58,764 nt of DNA from Nemertoderma westbladi (Eukaryota > Xenacoelomorpha > Nemertodermatida > Nemertodermatidae). A program made the translations under genes and the position numbers. Below the pieces are notes generated by a model. It did not search any database. It saw nothing but the letters and a program-made list of their open reading frames with translations, and was not told the origin of the DNA. The stretch spans positions 1-58,764 of the forward strand of contig JAUCBJ010004805.1 in the NCBI GenBank assembly GCA_032718475.1, written 5' to 3'. The first letter of the stretch is position 1; the number at the start of each line of letters is the position of its first letter. Shown here piece after piece: positions 21,347 through 31,389 of the stretch.

Positions 21347-22878
21347 ATGGCAGATATGATTGAGTTGATAGAAGATGATCTTGGTATCAGGGAGCGAGAT
21401 ACTCTACCTTTACAAGCGTTTGTTGATAGCTTGATACGCGGCGACGCTGGTCCAACTACTACGGAGGACGATGGTCGTTATATCTAACCGCCAATGTCCC
21501 GGGAGCAACTTGCGCGTGGGTTGGACTGTAGAAAATTCACCGCTCGCTATACGCATCGTAATGGTATGTATATGGACTTCTTAACTACTGGTTATCCTAT
21601 CGACCTACACGATACAAACGATATAGACACCAAAAGGGAAATGGTTTTATTTAAATATCATACCCAGTGGAAGCGGAACGATAAACTGAGACTCGAACAC
21701 GAAAATTCTATTCGAAACCGACTCGAAAGTGCAGATGTTGAAGAGCCGGATAAACGCAGCGACTTCACCAAATACCTGGAATTCTTGAGAGAAACCTATC
21801 TCGATATTACCAGTCAACAGAATCTAGAAACTCGATATCCTCAAGGTATGCATCATGACCGCATGGTAGAACTCAAACGGCTCTATTCTACTATGATGTA
21901 TCTTACCGCCGATCGACCGCTACCTGTTGTACCGGATAGCTTCGAACGGATGGAGGAATATTGTAAGCTGGAGAAAGATCACTCGCGTTTCCCCTACAAG
22001 ACGTGCGTCTTTGGTATTATTGCGATGAATGCCCTAGACCCAACCAACAAACGGAAAGACCTAAACATCCGCGGAGACGTTGCACTAAACACGGTTTTAC
22101 TCGCTATACTGGCGGGAGTTTTGAGCGAAATTTGTTTGACGTATCACCTACGCTCGTTCGACTCAGACGATCCTTAAATAAACCAATGATCAGAGTTTCG
22201 GAATACTCGATCAGACCTCCTCATTCCCTAGTGAGACCTCAGACTCTTGATCCTATTAGTATGACGGATCCTCTCGAGCTGTACTCACTGTTCACAGATC
22301 TAGTGTTACCTGAACAATTAGTCGGTGGCACCCCGGTTGTGGGCTTCCTAGATATTAGCCCATCATACCTAGCCGGATTGGGACGCGGACATTTAATATC
22401 GCCGTTTAACCCTTACCATCGTCCCGGCTTAACACGATATAACCTGTCACCAAAGTGGCGGAGAGCGTTGTACCAAATGAGTTAGACGCTATTCTACAAA
22501 GATCAGAAAAGGAACTTACGCTTGTTCAGATAAACGTAAATTGCACTAGCAAGTCCAAGCGGTAAACAAAGTAACTTTATCTCAGTTCGACCGGGAAATC
22601 CAGAATCTCTAAGAAGTTATCGAACTTGGACGACCCTATTCTCTGCGAGAGTTTTTGGATGAACGTATCCAGCTACGAGCGGAGGAAAATCAGCTCGAGG
22701 AGAAGCATATCGAAACGGCGGATACCCCGACCATAATCCTACACCTTCTGATGCAATCATATTGCACCCTTCACCCAGGATTTATAGCCCTCCTAATAAA
22801 GTGGCTCCCCCCAAAGAGAAAAGGACTCTTGCTAGCCTCAAAAAACTGCGTAAACGCCGTCCGCGTAAGAAAGACTAA
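21347..22878 (+). pseudogene. Third ORF of the BEL element, function unknown
   Basis: From ATG 21347 one frame runs to 22177 with a single TAA at 21485, giving about 275 codons of hydrophilic, charged sequence (MADMIELIEDDLGI, then MSREQLARGLDCRKF, then RLESADVEEPDKRSDFTKYL). A frameshift near 22090-22150 moves coding to the next frame, which runs to 22485 through RPPHSLVRPQTLDPISMTDP and GFLDISPSYLAGLGRG. Further frameshifts lead to a basic tail (SLKKLRKRRPRKKD) ending at TAA 22876. I see no signal peptide, cleavage site or membrane anchor, so it does not look like an envelope. The basic tail could bind nucleic acid or localise to the nucleus. I recognise no family. Confidence 0.6.
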
Positions 22879-22948
22879 CTGTTTAGAGTATTTTTATATT
22901 TTAGAAACTGTGATTTGTTATATTTTATAGACTTAAATCCCATTTTCT

Positions 22949-22956
22949 GGGAGCGG
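22949..22956 (+). promoter_or_regulatory. Polypurine tract of the BEL element
   Basis: GGGAGCGG directly precedes the TGTAAAGG start of the 3' LTR, the position of the plus-strand primer for LTR elements. It is short and has one C. The match in position is the main evidence. Confidence 0.7.
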
Positions 22957-24121
22957 TGTAAAGGCTTTTGCGGAATTAGCCGGTTATTTTCCCTTAAAGT
23001 ACTCTGTAGTTGGTTTAACAGGCATAAAAGGCCGTGTCCTTACTGTACTGGTGTTTTAGAGGACATAAAAGCCATTTCTTCTGTATGTGTACTTTAGCGG
23101 ACATAATTCGCAATTCTATGACGCAATACGCCAAATCCTCTGTAAACAGTGTAGCTACCATGACGACGGCTAACAGCTGATGCTGTACACGTGTAGCTTT
23201 TCTTTGTTCTCTGTTCCTTCTTTGTTCGGTCGACCATTCAGAGCGTTTTTGCCTCTGTGTTAGAGATTGTATATAGAAACTCGTGGAGTTGAGTCAGTAT
23301 GTGATTTTGTCCACAGCCTACAACACCGGCGTGGAACCTCCGTGTTTCAGTCTTTAGCTCAACATTAGTAGGCTTAATTATAGAACGTATATCCGTTATC
23401 TTACTCAATAATCACTCTTAACTTAACTCACTCACTTAACTAACCAAATCGATCATATCAATGCTTTTACTGTCGGTTATTCATTATATTTGTTGATGGA
23501 ATATTATATTTGGAATACTGATCAATAATCAGACACCCCAATCTTCTTGATATACTAAAGGTTAGAGAGACCGGTTACATATAACAATTGCGACTTACAT
23601 TAAGTGGTTTGAAGTGAATTTAATGCTATTTTATAGGCCCTACACGTATTGTCTGTCGTTCTCCTTATATGTGACTAAAATTAGTGAAGGTCGGCAGATT
23701 GGTGTGCAGCATTGTGCAGTATTGTGTGTGATTGTGATTGATAACGAAGCATCTCCTAAAGAATGCGCCATATACGTGAATCTATAGCCATCCCGTTGTG
23801 TCTAGTTTAAGTCATAACTCTGTTTATATACTTAAAGCGCCACGTCCTAAAGGAACTGTTAATATTTCCCGAAAGTGAATAATATTTGTCAGAGATTATA
23901 TATATTACGATCAGTCGAATAATACAGTAGGCTTACACCGCAATACAATTAGGCTTCCGAATCCAGTCTCCCGGGTATATCCAGCGGGTGAATGATCGCG
24001 CATAGACTGGCTTCGGCTAATGTAGTGTATCAAATACTTGTCATAGGCTAAAGACTATATATCATCTAACAGACATCCCAATTTGGCAGGTTAAACTGCT
24101 AAAGGTCTGAAAGCGCGAACA
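22957..24121 (+). repeat. 3' LTR of the BEL element
   Basis: The LTR is 1165 bp, TGTAAAGG to GCGAACA, bounded by the polypurine tract and the CTACA duplication. Its first 251 bp match the 5' LTR remnant, and its last ~656 bp match the partial LTR at 1-675. It keeps the uninterrupted site GTAAACAGTGTA (23142-23153) where the 5' LTR carries an RTE insertion. Confidence 0.92.
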
Positions 24122-24126
24122 CTACA

Positions 24127-24278
24127 TGTGTACCAAGTTTGGATAAATTTCATTAACATTTGGCTGAGTTATTAACCAACTTAATTAACTAATTAACTGC
24201 TATTATCTTAGCTTCTCGAAGGCCACACGGAAATTAAACTTGGAAAATTTCTAAACTTTTACCAGACTAGATGTGTAC
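24127..24278. repeat. Right half of the tandem repeat split by the BEL insertion
   Basis: After the CTACA duplication the sequence runs TGTGTACCAAGTTTGGATAA and then repeats the left-flank unit (24178-24270 against 10083-10173). A shorter relative of AAGTTTGGATAAATTTCAT also occurs near 27890, so the unit belongs to a dispersed repeat. Confidence 0.65.
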
Positions 24279-24299
24279 CATGAGAACCATGTACCATGT

Positions 24300-25580
24300 A
24301 CCGTGTACATGAGACTGCTCCGTGGAAATCAGAATGGGTTCCGTAAAGGTCGTGGGACCATGGAGCCCATTTTGGCACTTAGAAGGATAATTGAAGAGTT
24401 ATCAAAAAAGAAAGACAGGCATCTGGCTGTTATCTTTGTTGACTTCTTCAAGGCCTTTGATTCAGTCTCTCACTCACGTATGTTCAGCATACTTTCATTA
24501 TATGGGATTCCTGATGAAATTATTGCAGCAATCAGATCAGTATACGATGGTTCGACAACATTTGTGTCTACTGTTGAAGGTGACACAGAACCATTCAAAG
24601 TGTTATGGGGCGTCCTCCAGGGAGACACTTGCACCATTCTTGTTCATAATTGTTGTTGACTATGTTCTACGCATGTCCTTAGATTATCATAATGATGATG
24701 GGGTGATGATAACTCCACCTACTGGCTCCAGAAGTCGAGGAAATCCTGCCAAGTACCTAACTGATCTAGACTTTGCTGATGACTTAGGAGTACTCTCGGA
24801 ATCACTAGAGGGAGCCCAACGGCTCCTCAGCTCATTAGAACATGCTGCTTCTAGTGTTGGTCTTTTTATTAACCAAAAAGACCAAAATTTTGACAGTTAA
24901 CTTTGAAAGTCCTCAGCAAGTCTCTGATCGGATGAGCATAAGCTCAAAAGATGGTATGCTTGAGCATGTGGACGACTTCTGTTACCTGGGATCATGGATC
25001 CGGAAGTCAGGTGAGGACCTTCGAATACATAAGGGAAAGTCATGGGCAGCCTTGAATAGGCTTTCCAGGATTTGGAAGTCACCGAGAATTATTCGGAAAC
25101 TTAAGGTCTGATTATTTAGAGCAGCAGTAGTTCCAGTACTCCTCTATGGGAGTCCATGCTGGGCTCTAACTGCTGAGGACACCAAATCTCTTGATGGCAC
25201 ATTCACAAGAATGCTACGCCGGGTTCATTGTGTCAAGTACAATGCAGACATCTCCAACCAGACACTATATAACATTGGAGGTGTCTCTTTGGTTCCCCCA
25301 AGCTTGACACTAGAACAAAATCGCCTCCGCTTTGCAGGACATTGCTTTCGCCGTGAGGACCAGCCAGTGCATAATCTTGTACTTTGGCAGCCTCATGGAG
25401 TGAATAAGCATGGTGGACAGCCCATGACTTTCTTGAGACGCATCTTAAAGGACACTGGCCTTGAAGATTCGGATGATCTAGCAAATGTCATGGGTGATAG
25501 GGAGTTGTGGCGGTGCAATTTTGTTGATAAGCCGGCACAGCATTCATAAAAATGCAGCTGCAATGCAGCATGCCGATCCT
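24300..25580 (+). mobile_element. 5'-truncated RTE-like non-LTR retrotransposon copy
   Basis: This encodes the reverse transcriptase from NQNGFRKGRGTMEPI through VIFVDFFKAFDSV (motif A), GVLQGDT (motif B) and LDFADDLGVL (motif C) to the C-terminal region shared with 10372-11126. It is broken by a frameshift near 24630, another near 24890 and a TGA near 25109. The 3' end has the same TGCAGCTGCAATGCAGCATG segment and a TAGTAGTA tail. The upstream endonuclease is absent, so the copy is 5'-truncated. Its near identity to the copy at 10372-11126 suggests recent activity of the family. Confidence 0.9.
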
Positions 25581-25700
25581 AGTAGTAGTATCTCCCAACC
25601 CCCCCCCCCCCCCCCACCCTTCCCAACCACCAATACATAACCGCGACATCTACCACCCACGGAAGGGTAGCACGAACTTATTTCCAATCGCACGTTCAAT

Positions 25701-25793
25701 ATGCAAAGCCAGGTGGTGTATAGGAATATAATCAACGCCGTACTCGTCTTAATTATTATAAGCGTCGTTGCCCTCGTCCTGTTTTGTATTTAA
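25701..25793 (+). CDS. Candidate 30-residue hydrophobic microprotein, unit 1
   Basis: The frame from ATG to TAA encodes 30 residues: a polar start (MQSQVVYR) followed by the hydrophobic stretch NIINAVLVLIIISVVALVL, long enough for one membrane span, and a short end FCI. Unit 4 (26599) differs by four synonymous changes, three conservative hydrophobic changes and loss of one whole codon. That pattern looks like constraint on the peptide. No family is recognised and no promoter is visible. It may still be chance in a tandem repeat, so confidence is modest. Confidence 0.35.
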   Translation: MQSQVVYRNIINAVLVLIIISVVALVLFCI

Positions 25794-25846
25794 ATATATT
25801 TCCTAAACGCAGACTGACAATCTTTATAACTATCGATACGTGCAAT

Positions 25847-25954
25847 ATGCGAAACCAGGAATGGTTTATAGGTAATATAATCAACGCCGTACTCGTCTTA
25901 ATTATTATAAGCGTCGTTGCGCTCGTCCTAATATATTTCCTAAACGCAGACTGA
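25847..25954 (+). CDS. Candidate 35-residue hydrophobic microprotein, unit 2
   Basis: The frame starts MRNQEWFIG and shares NIINAVLVLIIISVVALVL with unit 1, then ends IYFLNAD. Compared with unit 1 the start region has indels that sum to three bases, so the frame is kept. It ends at a different stop because the TGTATTTAA segment of unit 1 is missing here. Function is unknown. Confidence 0.35.
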   Translation: MRNQEWFIGNIINAVLVLIIISVVALVLIYFLNAD

Positions 25955-26040
25955 CAATCTTTATAACTATCGATGCATTCAATATGCGAAGCCAGGTATG
26001 GTTTATAGGAATATAATCAACGCAGAACGCAGTACTAAAT

Positions 26041-26500
26041 GCAGTCGATGCAGTAATGATATTCAAATAATTAATTTAATACCAGTACCCTCTGTTAATG
26101 CCTCAGTGTAAAAACTTAGACAATTCAACTACAAAGAAATCCCATCAAAAAATAATAAGCCTAATATTTATGAGGAAAAAACAAGTATGGATATAAGCCT
26201 TCTGCAGTGGTAAAATGTTATTGACTGACATTTATTAAATGAGATCTGTCTAACATGCAATAACACGATAATAGACTGAATAGTAGGGAATGCAGGTTTC
26301 CATCTCGTTAGCTAGCTATGGCCAATCTGTCTACCTGCCATGTATACACGTTCGTGGGGCCTTCGCGCAGCACGAGGCCCAGTTATGAGATACAAATTAA
26401 AATTGAGCGACTGTATCACAAAATCAGTATTTGAGAAATTTACCCACACCACCAATCAAATAAAGAAAGGGGGACAGTACGTGTTCACCCCTTTTAATCG
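26041..26500. other. Spacer between microprotein arrays A and B
   Basis: AT-rich DNA without a recognised gene. The frame at 26340-26621 crosses a C-run and array sequence and is not considered real. Confidence 0.4.
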
Positions 26501-26598
26501 CCCCCCCCCCCCCACCCTTCCCACCCACCAATACATAACCGCGACATCTACCACCCACGGAAGGGTAGCACGAACTTATTTCCAATCGCACGTTCAAT

Positions 26599-26688
26599 AT
26601 GCAAAGCCAGGTGGTTTATAGGAATATAATAAACGCAGTACTCGTCTTCATTATAAGCCTCGTTGCGTTCGTCCTGTTTTGTATTTAA
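26599..26688 (+). CDS. Candidate 29-residue hydrophobic microprotein, unit 4
   Basis: ATG to TAA encodes MQSQVVYRNIINAVLVF followed by IISLVAFVLFCI, the same design as unit 1 with one codon fewer. It is the best-preserved frame of array B. It has the same polar start, single hydrophobic span and stop position as unit 1. Expression is not shown. Confidence 0.35.
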   Translation: MQSQVVYRNIINAVLVFIISLVAFVLFCI

Positions 26689-26747
26689 ATATATTTCTTA
26701 AACGCAGGCTGACGATCTTTATAATAATAACTAGGGATGCGTTCAAT

Positions 26748-26840
26748 ATGTGAAGCCAGGTGGTTTATATAATAATAATAGTCAACGCAGTACTCGTCTT
26801 CATTATAAGCCTCGTTGTGCTCGTCCTGTTTCGTATTTAA
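26748..26840 (+). pseudogene. Microprotein unit 5, broken by an early stop
   Basis: The frame from ATG to the shared TAA is conserved (SQVVY, then VNAVLVFIISLVVLVL), but codon 2 is TGA where other units have CGA or CAA. A CGA-to-TGA transition would explain it. Unit 6 shares the same TGA and also has a frameshift, so the stop predates their duplication. Confidence 0.4.
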
Positions 26841-27080
26841 ATATATTTCTTAAACGCAGGCTGACGATCTTTATAATAATAATAACAAGGGATGCGTTCA
26901 ATATGTGAAGCCAGGTGGTTTATATAATAAGATAGTCAATGCAGTACTCGTCTTCATTATAAGCCTCGTTGTGCTCGTCCTGTTTTGTATTTAAATATAT
27001 TTCTTAAACGAAGACTGACGATCTTTATAATGCGTTCAATAGGCGAAGCCAGGTATGGTTTTGGTTTATAGGAATATAGT

Positions 27081-27960
27081 CTACGCAGCACTCGTCCTCA
27101 TGAGACCGAGTTATAGTGTGGCAATGTAGATGCAGTAGTTGCACCCGACCAGCCGGAAACTCGGAGCAATAGGCCTACTGCTTGTACAATGCGTGTCAAT
27201 TTCAACACCGCCGGGCACTGGGTGATGGCAGAGTGAGATTAAAAAACCGGATTATTTCATCCTCGGTTACGGTTAGTCCAGTTTGCCCGTAGCGGCAGCG
27301 ATACCGAAAGTCGAGGTCAACAGACAGAGGCGGCCTTGGTGGTGAGTTGTTTGATTTCAATTCCAACACTTTTCTGGGCAGCTGGGTAGACTCTGGTAGT
27401 GGGTACCTGAACTTAGAATGCCGGTCAGCTGGTTAGTCCGCATAACTTCCATTGTTGCAGTTGCCGAGTCGATGGATGGTCGGGGTGGTAGGGGTAGGCC
27501 TATTGCTATTGTTGTATTGGCAGATTGATATGTCTGTATGTACATCTACATCTGATTATACCAGTTGCCGGCGCCGTCGGTCGTACCAATACATAGTCTT
27601 TAATTAACATATTTAACCGTTGACAAGAGCAGAAACCGTAAACGAAGAAATTCATTTTCTAGAATTTCGGTATAGGCTAGTGCTGTCGTAGTTCAGTACC
27701 GTACCGGTAGTTCTGTAGTTGGCAGTTCAGCAGTTGCTACCAGTCCGGTTATACTTCTATAGTCTGACAGTAGTCAGGTAGTAGGGTGGTACGGCGGACG
27801 GCGCCAATGGACCCTCTAATCTAATTCAGGACTGCAGTCCAACAGTCCGGAGTCTGCATACTGCATGGCTAATTAGGGCTAATTAGGGCAAGTTTGGATA
27901 GATTTCATCGAAGATTGGCCGAGTTATTAACGTTTAAAATTGAACACTGCAAAAAAAGCG
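27081..27960. other. Intergenic DNA, no gene recognised
   Basis: Moderately GC-rich sequence with CAGTAGTCAGGTAGTAG-type short repeats near 27700-27850. No coding frame shows a known motif. Confidence 0.4.
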
Positions 27961-27970
27961 ACAGAATGAC

Positions 27971-28192
27971 AGGTTGATTAATGGTACCACTACGCTAAGG
28001 CTCACTCACTTCGTGGCTCGCCCCACAGGTTGATTAATGGTACCACTACGCTACGGCTTACTCATTTCGTGGCTCGCCCCACAGATCAACAGAACAACAG
28101 AGCAACAGAACAACAGACACACCGATTGAGTTAGTGGTTCCTGTATGCTAAGCTCACTTACTTTCGTCGCTCGCCCCACAGGTTTTATGTGC
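27971..28192. repeat. Short tandem repeat, period about 56 bp
   Basis: AGGTTGATTAATGGTACCAC occurs at 27971 and 28027. A third, more diverged copy ends near 28183. All copies share TTCGTGGCTCGCCCCACAG or a close relative (28051-28083, 28170-28182). A spacer of CAACAGA repeats (28085-28117) separates copies two and three. Confidence 0.8.
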
Positions 28193-28389
28193 GTCACTTA
28201 TTTTATATTTAAACCCTGTGAGTATGGCCTGGAGGTGGCCTGTAGGTGATACACGCACACGGTAATCTGGTGGAGTTTGGTACCAAGAAGTCAGTTAATG
28301 TTGGACCACAATTCCTAGGTGAACTGGGCGCTGTGGTTGGAGGAGAGTTCGGTCGGGAGACTGAACCAAGCAATCCAATGGCTGACTAG

Positions 28390-29265
28390 TGCATGGGCGG
28401 GGCCCAGGTCTCGGTAGTGGAATCGGCAAGCAGAATGGCCTCGGGGTAATGGGTCGTGCAGTCTACCATCATGATAAGGTAGGTGAACCCTTGGGACTCA
28501 GGGAGAGGCCCAACCAAGTCGGCATTGATATGGTTGAACCAGCGCCAGGGGAGATGAAAGGTCTCAATTGGAGCTTTCGTGTGGCGCCGGACTTTGGAGG
28601 TCTCGGAGCGTTGGTTAGGCCGTCCCAGACAAAATGCTCAGAGGGGAGATTCCGAGTTGAGTGGATGGAGGGATGTGATAGCGGAGGGTCGTGGTGGTGC
28701 CACAACTTGGGACGATTGGCTGAGGTGTCCCCATGGAGAAGTCATAGAGAAGTGTGATATCATCTTCCGCAACTGTGACATAACATAGGTGGAAGCTACC
28801 AGGGGGTAACTTGCCCGGACCCATTAGGTCTACGATATGGCGTTGTAGTCGACCCCAAGTTAAGTCGTTATATGGCCCATGAAGCTGCGGGAGAGGGCAT
28901 CTGCAACCTGGTTATCCTTACCATCAATGTGACATACATTAGTGGTGAATTCCGAGATGTATGACAGATGGAGCCGTTGACAGGGAGACCAGGGGTCAGT
29001 GACCTTTGAGAAGGCTTGAGTTAGAGGTTTATGGTATGTGTAGTGTAGGCCATAAAATTACAGCCTTCAGGAATGTATCGGACAATGTATCAGACGGAAT
29101 GTGGTGGACAACAAGGTTCTCGGTCGTAGGTGCTGTACTTCCATTCGGGAGGACGGAGTTGTAGGCTGAAGAACCATAGAATTTCCAATTTGTCATACTC
29201 ATAACGAAGGAATGGCACTGGGCCAAACTAATCCGGGCTAAATCATGGGCTAAACCACACAGTAG
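28390..29265 (-). pseudogene. Gypsy/Ty3 retrotransposon fragment (RNase H and integrase)
   Basis: Read on the minus strand, 29040 down to 28870 gives an RNase H end with KPLTQAFSKV, HLSYISEFTTNVCHIDGK and NQVADALSRSFMGHI. Further down, 28540-28390 gives the start of an integrase core, INADLVGPLPESQGFTYL then IMMVDCTTHYPEAI, with the first catalytic Asp in ADLVGP. Frameshifts and a stop separate the parts. The zinc-binding part of integrase is scrambled, and the rest of the integrase is missing beyond about 28390. The remains match Gypsy-type order. The plus-strand frame over this interval is a shadow. Confidence 0.8.
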
Positions 29266-29599
29266 CCCCCCCCCCCCCCCCCCCCCCCCGGACAGAAGCC
29301 CCCTGGGATTTAATAGCACAGGAATTCCAAAATTTAATATATTTTTTAGTTTTTTTGGTATTGGTGAATAATCTAGAACAGTAGTAGATATGTTTTTGTA
29401 TGATAGCTACTGTAGTGTAATTTTTGCTAGCTTGTTTTTTTTTAAATCATAAAAATAATGTGAAAAATTGGATATTTCAGGTTTAAACTGTTGCAGAATA
29501 TATTAATGACCAAATTCAAAAAAAAACTAGCTACCGTACAATAAAAAATATCAACTAAGGTTCTAGAAAATTCACCAATATCAAAAAAACACTGATTAT
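29266..29599. other. C24 run and AT-rich spacer
   Basis: A run of 24 cytosines (29266-29289) borders the Gypsy fragment. The rest is AT-rich without a recognised feature. Confidence 0.5.
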
Positions 29600-30605
29600 G
29601 ACAATGATCAACAATGAGCCCAGCACCATCAACCACCTATCAATTTAAACAGATTCAGTACCAGGGGCGTATCAATACAACTCCTGGTTGGTTTTCTCCG
29701 GTAGCCAGTAGTCACTGAGCCAGGCGGGAGGGAGGCGCCCTTGCACTGTAAGGGCCATCTCAACTGAAGTATTTGTTATCCCTGATGATGGGAACAAGCG
29801 GTCAGCTAGCGAGGAGCAGGCAGCCGTGGAAGCGAGAAAGGCAGATTGCGCGAGCTGCACAGCAGAATTCAAACCGAGGCTAATGGGGAAGCAAGCCTGG
29901 GCCCAGGCTGAGTTATCCACCCTGGTGTTTGCTGTATCACATGAACATACCGAAAGCAGGGAGCCGTCCTGAGTAAGTATGTTAACCGAGGTATGGCTAA
30001 CGAATTCTTCAGGAGAAAGAAACAGTGTGCACATCAAGGTATGGCAAACGACTAATGAGGGTGGACAGATTACTCACCTTCGATGTAAGGCAGGTCTCGA
30101 TTGCTGCATCACCAATAAGGGCACCCAACATAATGAGCTGGTTAAGAGGAAATCTGATTCCTGGACAGGCAGCACTGAAGTTTGCCTGGATCTGGGACCG
30201 AGACTCCTCCGTCTCCAGCCACAGAAACAACACCTCACTCTTCCCAGGGTTTATTTCTAATCCAAGCCTCCTCCCATCCTCAGAGATCCTATGAAGGTCA
30301 TGCAGAACCACACCGAAATCGTCAGCAACAGTTCTATCAGCCAGGTACCCTACATTGAAGGAATACTCCAATGACTGGATGAGGGGGTTAATACTTAATA
30401 GTGTTGCGGAAAAGGGGTGGCCCTTCTGGGTCACCTTGTTGGACACCCTCTTTCGAGAGAAGGACTTTGTCTCCATGGATAAGGAAGGAAGCTTCCCCAT
30501 AAGCACTTAGGGTGTATTTATAGATATCTGGGTAGAGATCATGAACTGCCTCTAGAATGGCATCCCTCCGGATGGAGTTAAATCCATTGCTGACGTTCAG
30601 CAATC
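29600..30605 (-). pseudogene. Reverse-transcriptase element, middle to 3' end
   Basis: Frames on the minus strand show VSNGFNSIRRDAIL (motif A region), SKEGVQQGDPEGPPLF (motif B), GYLADRTVADDF (motif C) and GLEINPGKSEVLFL. They continue to a C-terminal part with FPISLGLNSAVQLAQSAFLA. At least two frameshifts break the protein. The 3' tail sequence near 29600-29720 recurs at 30738-30860, marking the end of a second copy. It is a non-LTR-type reverse transcriptase; I do not assign a clade. Confidence 0.75.
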
Positions 30606-30737
30606 TATGTATGTGATGTATATTTATTTAATAAATCTGATGAACAGATCAACTCAAATTTTTAGCACAATGTTAAGTACCTACTAACAAGCAGAACCGT
30701 ATACAATATAAAATATGTTCAAAAACAAAACAATAGA

Positions 30738-31200
30738 ACTAACAATGATTAACACCCAGCACCCTCAACTACCTATCAATTAAAACAGATTCAGTACCAG
30801 GGGCATAGCAATACAATTCCTGACTGGTTTTCTCTGGTAGCCAGTGCCCTCACTGCGTGGCTAGCTGCCTCAGCACCTAATTTGCAACCGATTCCCAACT
30901 GGGTGATGCCGTAGTATTGGGAATGCCGCTCTGCCACAACATGTCCCACAAACTTTGAGCATAGTCACCAGTGGGTGACTCCAAATGTTATAGGGCGAAT
31001 GCCTGGACTTGATTTCGTGAAGGCGAGCAAGTTTGCACCAAAGAAGAGGGGGTGGACAATGATGGCACCCGCCCTGCGACTGATACATCGATTAACCTCG
31101 ACAGGGACAAGAACAGGCGCTCACCAGCTTCACCATTGGTGGGGTTCACGAGGTCTTTCAGTAATTGAGGGCAAATGCCATCTGGCCCACCCACACAACC
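30738..31200 (-). pseudogene. Internally deleted copy of the same reverse-transcriptase element
   Basis: The minus strand begins GGPDGICPQLLKDLVNPTNG, with LFLSLSRLIDVSVAGRVPSL after it, and frameshifts to GIGCKLGAEAASHAV. It then passes directly into the 3' end that follows motif C in the neighbouring copy (ALATREN...). The central catalytic region is therefore missing. The shared 3' tail makes both copies members of one family. Confidence 0.65.
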
Positions 31201-31389
31201 TACTATAAAATTAATTAAAAATTACACCAAATAACATTTTTTAAATTTTCATAATGCAGTTTTGTATATTAAAACATTAATTATTTTTTTTTAATTATAA
31301 TGAACAACTATATTAATATCAAAGCACAAGATGACGATTACAACAATTTCCAACATATTACAACATTACATTTTATTAGTAGTGTTCCA
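31201..31389. other. AT-rich spacer
   Basis: No feature is recognised. Confidence 0.4.

Larger units (their letters stand above)
10174..24121 (+). mobile_element. BEL/Pao LTR retrotransposon (complete outline, inactivated)
   Basis: The element starts TGTAAAGG and ends GCGAACA, with CTACA on both sides (10169-10173 and 24122-24126), a 5-bp target duplication. Internally it has gag with DUF1759-like and zinc-knuckle regions, then pol in the order protease, reverse transcriptase, RNase H, integrase, the BEL order. A third ORF, a polypurine tract at 22949-22956 and a 1165-bp 3' LTR follow. The 5' LTR keeps only its first ~250 bp and is interrupted by an RTE insertion; the rest of it, the primer binding site and the leader are missing. 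In-frame stops at 14313, 15117 and 19032 and frameshifts in the third ORF mark it as inactive. Confidence 0.92.
25599..26040 (+). repeat. Tandem array A of about 140-bp units with microprotein frames
   Basis: After a C17 run and a segment shared with 26501 onward, three units follow, with start-codon landmarks at 25701, 25847 and 25984 (146 and 137 bp apart). Each unit carries AATATGCRAARCCAGG at its start and ACGCAGACTGACAATCTTTA at its end. Units 1 and 2 have open short frames; unit 3 is truncated near 26030. Confidence 0.8.
26501..27080 (+). repeat. Tandem array B of about 150-bp units with microprotein frames
   Basis: The C13 run and the following ~90 bp (ACCCTTCCCACCCACCAATA onward) duplicate 25599-25700. 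Units follow with landmarks at 26599, 26748, 26903 and about 27034 (149, 155 and ~131 bp apart). Unit 4 has an open frame, unit 5 only an early TGA, unit 6 a frameshift, and unit 7 has lost the ATG. The repeat period is not a multiple of three and each unit has its own stop. Confidence 0.8.

Noticed and set aside
21347-22485. An envelope gene in the BEL element
   Set aside because: No signal peptide, cleavage site, fusion peptide or membrane anchor is visible in the third ORF.
22655-22930. A 91-residue frame after the BEL third ORF
   Set aside because: The alternative frame over these bases ends in a basic, Pro/Ser-rich tail that looks more like protein, and this frame runs to the edge of the polypurine tract.
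26340-26621. A 93-residue plus-strand gene
   Set aside because: It crosses a C13 run and array sequence, and the same bases are better explained by the duplicated array border.
28389-28757. A 122-residue plus-strand gene
   Set aside because: The minus strand over the same bases encodes recognisable Gypsy RNase H and integrase motifs, so the plus-strand frame is a shadow.
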